This document shows, in pieces, positions 6,920 through 9,409 of a stretch of DNA of 9,409 nt. The DNA comes from Pseudofrankia asymbiotica (lineage in GTDB: Bacteria > Actinomycetota > Actinomycetes > Frankiales > Frankiaceae), in NCBI RefSeq assembly GCF_001983105.1, contig NZ_MOMC01000099.1:7630-17038 (forward strand), in the 5' to 3' direction. How positions within the stretch are numbered: position 1 is the stretch's first letter; each line of letters opens with the position of its first letter. Under the pieces are notes generated by a model. The model was not told the origin of the DNA and did no database searches. It worked only from the letters and a program-made list of their open reading frames with translations. The translations under genes were made by a program, and so were the position numbers.

Positions 6920-8476
6920 TCAGGCCACCTCCAGCCTGGTGGCGCCCGCTGCCTCGTCGGGCTCGGGCTCCGCCGCCGAGACGCCGGCGGGCAGCCGCAG
7001 CGCGCACAGGAGGGTCGCGACGGCGGCCCCGGCGGCGGCGATGAACGCCCACCGCATCCCGGCCACGAACGCGTCGGACGACGCCACGCCCGCGTTCGTG
7101 AGCTGGTCGGACCTGGTCTCGAGGATGACGACCATCATGGCCGTGCCGAGGGCGCCGGCCACCTGCATGATCGTGCCGAGCAGCGAGCTGCCGTGCGAGT
7201 AGAGCTGCGACGGCAGGGCGCCGAGCCCGATGGTGAACACCGGGGTGAGCACCGCGGCCAACGAGGCCATCAGCACGACGTGCGCCCCGAGCAGCAGCAG
7301 ATAAGGCGTGTCGGCGCCAGTCCGGCTGAGCACGCCGAGCGCGATGGCCGAACCGGCGGCGCCCGGAATGACGAGGGGACGGGCCCCGAACCGGTCGAAG
7401 AGACGGCCGACCGCCGGGCCCAGCAGCCCCATCGCCAGACCGCCCGGCATGACCAGCAGCCCGGTCTTGAGCGAGCTGAGGTGGCGCACATCCTGCAGGT
7501 ACAGCGGAAGCAGGAACATCGAGCCCAGGAAAGCCATGTTCACGGCCGCCATCAGCAGCAGAGAGATCCGGAACGGCCGGTGAGCGAGGGTGCGCAGGTC
7601 CAGCAGCGGGCCGCCTGTCCGCTGCAGGCGCACCTGCAGCGCCGCGAAGGACGCGATCAGGGCGACACCGCCGCCGGCGATCAGCGCCACGACGATCCCA
7701 CTGCGGGCGCCGACCTCGCTGAGCCCGAACAGCAGCCCGCCGAAGCCGAGCGCGGCCAGGGCGACGCTGGTCCAGCTCACGGAGCTCGTCTTGGTCTCGC
7801 CCACGTTCTCCAGCTGGCGCAGCCCGGCGACGGCGACGACAAGCGCGGCCGGGAGAACGAACACGAAGATCAGCCGCCACGACCCCAGCTGGAGGATGGC
7901 CCCGGACACGGCGGGGCCGAGCGCCGGCGCGCACGACATCGCCATCGTCACGTTCCCCATCACGCGGCCGCGGTCCTGCTCGGGGACGACGGTCATCAGC
8001 GTCGTCATCAGCAGCGGCATCATCACGGCCGTGCCGGCGGCCTGCACGACCCTGCCGGCGAGCAGGACCGCGAAGACCGGCGCCACAGCGCCGATGACGG
8101 TCCCGACGCAGAAGGTCGTCATCGCGATGCCGTAGGCCGTCCGGGTGGTCACCCGCTGCAGGAACCAGCCGGTCACCGGGATCACCGCGGCCATCGTGAG
8201 CATGAAGACGGTCGAGAGCCACTGCGCGGTCCGGGGGGTGATGCCGAAGTCGGTCATCAGCCGCGGAACGGCGTTGATCATGATGGTCTCGTTGAGGATC
8301 GCGACGAACGTCGCTCCCACCAGCAGTTTGATCACCAGTGGGGTCCCGCGCCGCGCCTCGCTCCCGGAGCCGGCCGCTGGCTCGCGCCCGCCGCCGGTCT
8401 CGCGCTCGCCTGGGGAGGTGGTGGCGCTCGCGCCATCCCAGGAGGACGTGTCGTCCGATTGGAGGGTCGCGGTCAT
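6920..8476 (-). CDS. DHA2-family MFS efflux permease (EmrB/QacA type)
   Basis: A 518-residue integral membrane protein expected to have 14 helices and to export drugs or metabolites in exchange for protons. After a polar N-terminal tail (1-46), helix 1 ends in LNETIMINAVP (61-71), the LmrB-like variant of the DHA2 helix-1 motif. A motif A-like loop lies around 103-116, motif B-like RVVQAAGTA at 142-150, the antiporter motif C APALGPAVSG at 183-192, and the second-half motif A GRLFDRFGARP at 357-367. The C-terminus (500-518) is acidic and soluble. ATG at 8476-8474 is chosen because AAGGA lies 5 nt upstream on the coding strand. An upstream GTG at 8596 would add 40 Pro/Thr/Glu-rich residues over a repeat array and has weaker support. 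The gene converges on the flotillin gene, and no TetR/MarR regulator is visible beside it. Substrate unknown. Confidence 0.93.
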   Translation of the reverse strand: MTATLQSDDTSSWDGASATTSPGERETGGGREPAAGSGSEARRGTPLVIKLLVGATFVAILNETIMINAVPRLMTDFGITPRTAQWLSTVFMLTMAAVIPVTGWFLQRVTTRTAYGIAMTTFCVGTVIGAVAPVFAVLLAGRVVQAAGTAVMMPLLMTTLMTVVPEQDRGRVMGNVTMAMSCAPALGPAVSGAILQLGSWRLIFVFVLPAALVVAVAGLRQLENVGETKTSSVSWTSVALAALGFGGLLFGLSEVGARSGIVVALIAGGGVALIASFAALQVRLQRTGGPLLDLRTLAHRPFRISLLLMAAVNMAFLGSMFLLPLYLQDVRHLSSLKTGLLVMPGGLAMGLLGPAVGRLFDRFGARPLVIPGAAGSAIALGVLSRTGADTPYLLLLGAHVVLMASLAAVLTPVFTIGLGALPSQLYSHGSSLLGTIMQVAGALGTAMMVVILETRSDQLTNAGVASSDAFVAGMRWAFIAAAGAAVATLLCALRLPAGVSAAEPEPDEAAGATRLEVA

Positions 8477-8485
8477 CAGTGTCCT

Positions 8486-8551
8486 TCGGGTCGCGGGTTC
8501 TCGGGGGCTTGGAGGTGTCGGGTTGGCGGTTTCGGGCTTCGAGGTCTCGGG
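8486..8551. repeat. Quasi-periodic TCGGG array upstream of the efflux gene
   Basis: TCGGG begins at 8486, 8501, 8518, 8532 and 8547, that is at intervals of 15, 17, 14 and 15 bp, each in a similar context (YTCGGG followed by T/C-rich bases). The first copy overlaps the ribosome binding site of the minus-strand efflux gene. The intervals are not multiples of three, so the array does not keep one reading frame, which argues for a non-coding role or a decaying minisatellite. The plus strand is strongly G-rich over this stretch and the efflux mRNA leader correspondingly C-rich. Confidence 0.55.
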
Positions 8552-8572
8552 GTTCGGAGGGACTGAGGGCGA

Positions 8573-8674
8573 GTGAGCTGCCGGCCGGCCCGCCACACGT
8601 ATGCTCCGCGGCGGCCTGACCCGTACGACGAGTACGACCGGGCCTGGGCCGAGAACTCATCGGCGCGGCGGTGA
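8573..8674 (+). CDS. Possible 33-residue small protein (hypothetical)
   Basis: A GTG-started frame of 33 codons ends at TGA 8672-8674. Its second half reads DPYDEYDRAWAENSSARR, which looks protein-like, and 29 of 33 codons end in G or C, as in the real genes here. GAGGG lies 3 nt before the start and GGAGG 12 nt before it, neither at ideal spacing. It would be divergent from the efflux gene. It could be a small protein, a remnant C-terminus of a lost gene, or a chance frame in GC-rich DNA. I do not recognise a family. Confidence 0.3.
   Translation: MSCRPARHTYAPRRPDPYDEYDRAWAENSSARR
8622..8636. promoter_or_regulatory. Inverted repeat CGTAC-N5-GTACG
   Basis: Perfect 5-bp arms (8622-8626 and 8632-8636) around GACGA form an operator-sized palindrome about 146 bp upstream of the efflux start. 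It also lies inside the possible small ORF, where it encodes YDEY, so the symmetry could come from repeated Tyr-Asp codons. A regulator-binding role is speculative. Confidence 0.25.
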
Positions 8675-8695
8675 GGCGGCCCGACCCTGAGGTGG

Positions 8696-8721
8696 GGTCT
8701 GGCATCACTCTCACCCAGACC
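8696..8721. promoter_or_regulatory. Inverted repeat GGTCTGG-N12-CCAGACC
   Basis: Perfect 7-bp arms (8696-8702 and 8715-8721) are separated by 12 nt. Three further pairs (8691-8693 with 8722-8724) extend the stem past a 2-nt bulge. It could be a regulator site for the efflux gene or a hairpin after the possible small ORF (stop at 8674). There is no T-run, so a terminator role is doubtful. Confidence 0.35.
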
Positions 8722-8992
8722 ACCGACAGTTCCGGGTGCGGGCCGAACCGCCGACGCGTGTCTCGGCGGCGGCCGTGGCCGGTCCAGGTCCGAACGGTGG
8801 CACCAACGGGAGCGGAGCCCCACCCTCTTGCCACGGGATGCCACTGGCTTTCCGAGCATGGACGAGGCCCCGCGAGGCGCGCAACGGCTTTTCCACCGCG
8901 CCGCCCAGGTTTCCGCTCGGACCAACCCGGACCAAGGAGTCCTCGGGCACGGCCCTGAGGCAGGGCGATGGTCCCGTTGGCGACTGGTTTTG

Positions 8993-9029
8993 TGTCGCGG
9001 CGCCGGCGATCCGAGTTTCGATCGCGACA
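8993..9029. promoter_or_regulatory. Overlapping inverted repeats upstream of the YjbR-family gene
   Basis: TGTCGCG (8993-8999) matches CGCGACA (9023-9029), and an alternative inner pair GCGATC (9006-9011) with GATCGC (9020-9025) surrounds an 8-nt spacer. The two pairings share bases 9023-9025 and are mutually exclusive. They lie 50-85 bp before the YjbR-family start, a fitting place for an operator. Function is inferred only from position. Confidence 0.35.
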
Positions 9030-9065
9030 ACGACCAAGGGGCTAGGAAAACCATGATCACGTGGC

Positions 9066-9071
9066 TACGGT
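9066..9071 (+). promoter_or_regulatory. Candidate -10 element for leaderless YjbR-family transcript
   Basis: TACGGT fits the TANNNT -10 pattern of actinobacteria and ends 6 nt before the ATG at 9078. This is the spacing expected if transcription starts at the A of the start codon. The alternative is a leadered mRNA using GAGG (9072-9075), but that leaves only 2 nt to the ATG, which is too close for good initiation. No clear -35 is visible. Confidence 0.4.
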
Positions 9072-9077
9072 GAGGTC

Positions 9078-9409
9078 ATGGCGAGCTGGGAGGACGTGAG
9101 CAGAATCGCGCTCGCGCTGCCGGAGACCGTCGAGGCCACGTCGTACGGCCAACGTGCCTGGAAGGTGACGACGAAGGGATTCCTCTGGGAACGGCCCCTT
9201 CGCCCCGCCGACCTGGACGCGCTCGGGGACGCGGCGCCGGACGGACCGGTTCTCGGTGTTCGAGTCGCCGACGTCGGCGTGAAGGCGGCACTGATCGCCG
9301 ACAACCCGGAGATCTACTTCACCATTCCGCATTTCGACGGCTACCCGGCGGTCCTGGTTCACCTCTACCGGATCGGCGTGGCCGAGCTGGCGGAACTCGC
9401 CGAGGAAGC
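9078..9409 (+). CDS. MmcQ/YjbR-family protein (3' end outside window)
   Basis: The first 110 codons of a gene that runs off the right edge. The product matches the MmcQ/YjbR family: small alpha/beta proteins of about 110-130 residues with a fold shared with some DNA-binding proteins, mostly of unknown role. Visible family features are 'ALALPETVEATSYG' (11-24), 'WKVTTKGFLWERPL' (28-41), 'LGVRVADVGVKAALIADNP' (59-77) and 'YFTIPHFDGYPAVLVHL' (80-96). ATG 9078 is the first start after an in-frame TGA at 9054-9056, so the start is well fixed. Probably only a few dozen residues are missing. DNA binding is a family label and not shown by a motif here. Confidence 0.9.
   Translation, partial: MASWEDVSRIALALPETVEATSYGQRAWKVTTKGFLWERPLRPADLDALGDAAPDGPVLGVRVADVGVKAALIADNPEIYFTIPHFDGYPAVLVHLYRIGVAELAELAEE

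Larger units (their letters stand above)
8675..9077. other. 403-bp region without a convincing gene
   Basis: Between the possible small ORF and the YjbR-family gene no frame on either strand resembles a known protein; the open frames present have poor codon bias or odd composition. The region holds inverted repeats at 8696-8721 and around 8993-9029, a tandem CGGACCAAC/CGGACCAAG direct repeat near 8918-8936, and a near-palindrome CCAAGGA-G-TCCTCGG (8932-8946). It probably contains the promoter and control sites for the flanking genes, but none can be assigned firmly. Confidence 0.5.

Noticed and set aside
6614..8566. 650-codon plus-strand frame across the efflux gene
   Set aside because: The sequence is an Arg/Gly/His/Gln-rich shadow of the minus-strand transporter, whose membrane helices and MFS motifs establish the true strand and frame.
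8477..8596. 40-residue N-terminal extension of the efflux permease from GTG 8596
   Set aside because: The extension has two PET units that keep frame, but the other repeats fall in different frames, and the downstream ATG 8476 has a well-spaced AAGGA. The shorter protein is preferred.

Overview
This 9.4 kb window is very GC-rich with strong G/C preference at third codon positions, AGGAG/GGAGG ribosome binding sites and frequent GTG starts. This is typical of a high-GC actinobacterium; a filamentous or soil lineage such as Frankia or Streptomyces relatives would fit, but I cannot name the genus from sequence alone. No tRNA, rRNA, CRISPR array, transposase or phage gene is visible. It reads as ordinary chromosome with several independent transcription units.

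Layout. (1) Bases 1-51 may hold the last codons of an upstream plus-strand gene. (2) 171-2642 (+) encodes a large secreted nuclease of the ExeM/NucH type: signal peptide, lamin-tail domain, OB-fold region and endonuclease/exonuclease/phosphatase catalytic domain. It is closed by a perfect 17-bp hairpin at 2659-2697. (3) 2930-4813 (+) encodes a SAM-dependent methyltransferase with a zinc-ribbon and about 290 N-terminal residues I do not recognise, partly hydrophobic. (4) 4939-5148 (+) encodes a 69-residue NfeD-like OB-fold protein, followed after a 230-bp gap by (5) 5379-6884 (+), a flotillin/SPFH protein. NfeD and flotillin/stomatin proteins are a known partner pair that organises membrane microdomains. 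Here the NfeD partner is only the soluble barrel, and the flotillin gene has a structured leader of its own. (6) 6920-8476 (-) encodes a DHA2-type drug/metabolite efflux permease converging on the flotillin gene. (7) 8477-9077 is mostly non-coding, with a quasi-periodic TCGGG array, several inverted repeats and a possible 33-codon ORF. (8) 9078 to the right edge (+) is the start of an MmcQ/YjbR-family gene, probably leaderless.

How the genes work together. Only the NfeD-like/flotillin pair is a functional module with good precedent. The nuclease (extracellular DNA use or biofilm turnover), the methyltransferase, the efflux pump and the YjbR protein look like neighbours rather than a pathway. 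I did not find a convincing new defence or biosynthetic system. The most interesting leads are the methyltransferase's unknown N-terminal half, the minimal NfeD plus flotillin leader, and the repeat-rich upstream region of the efflux gene.
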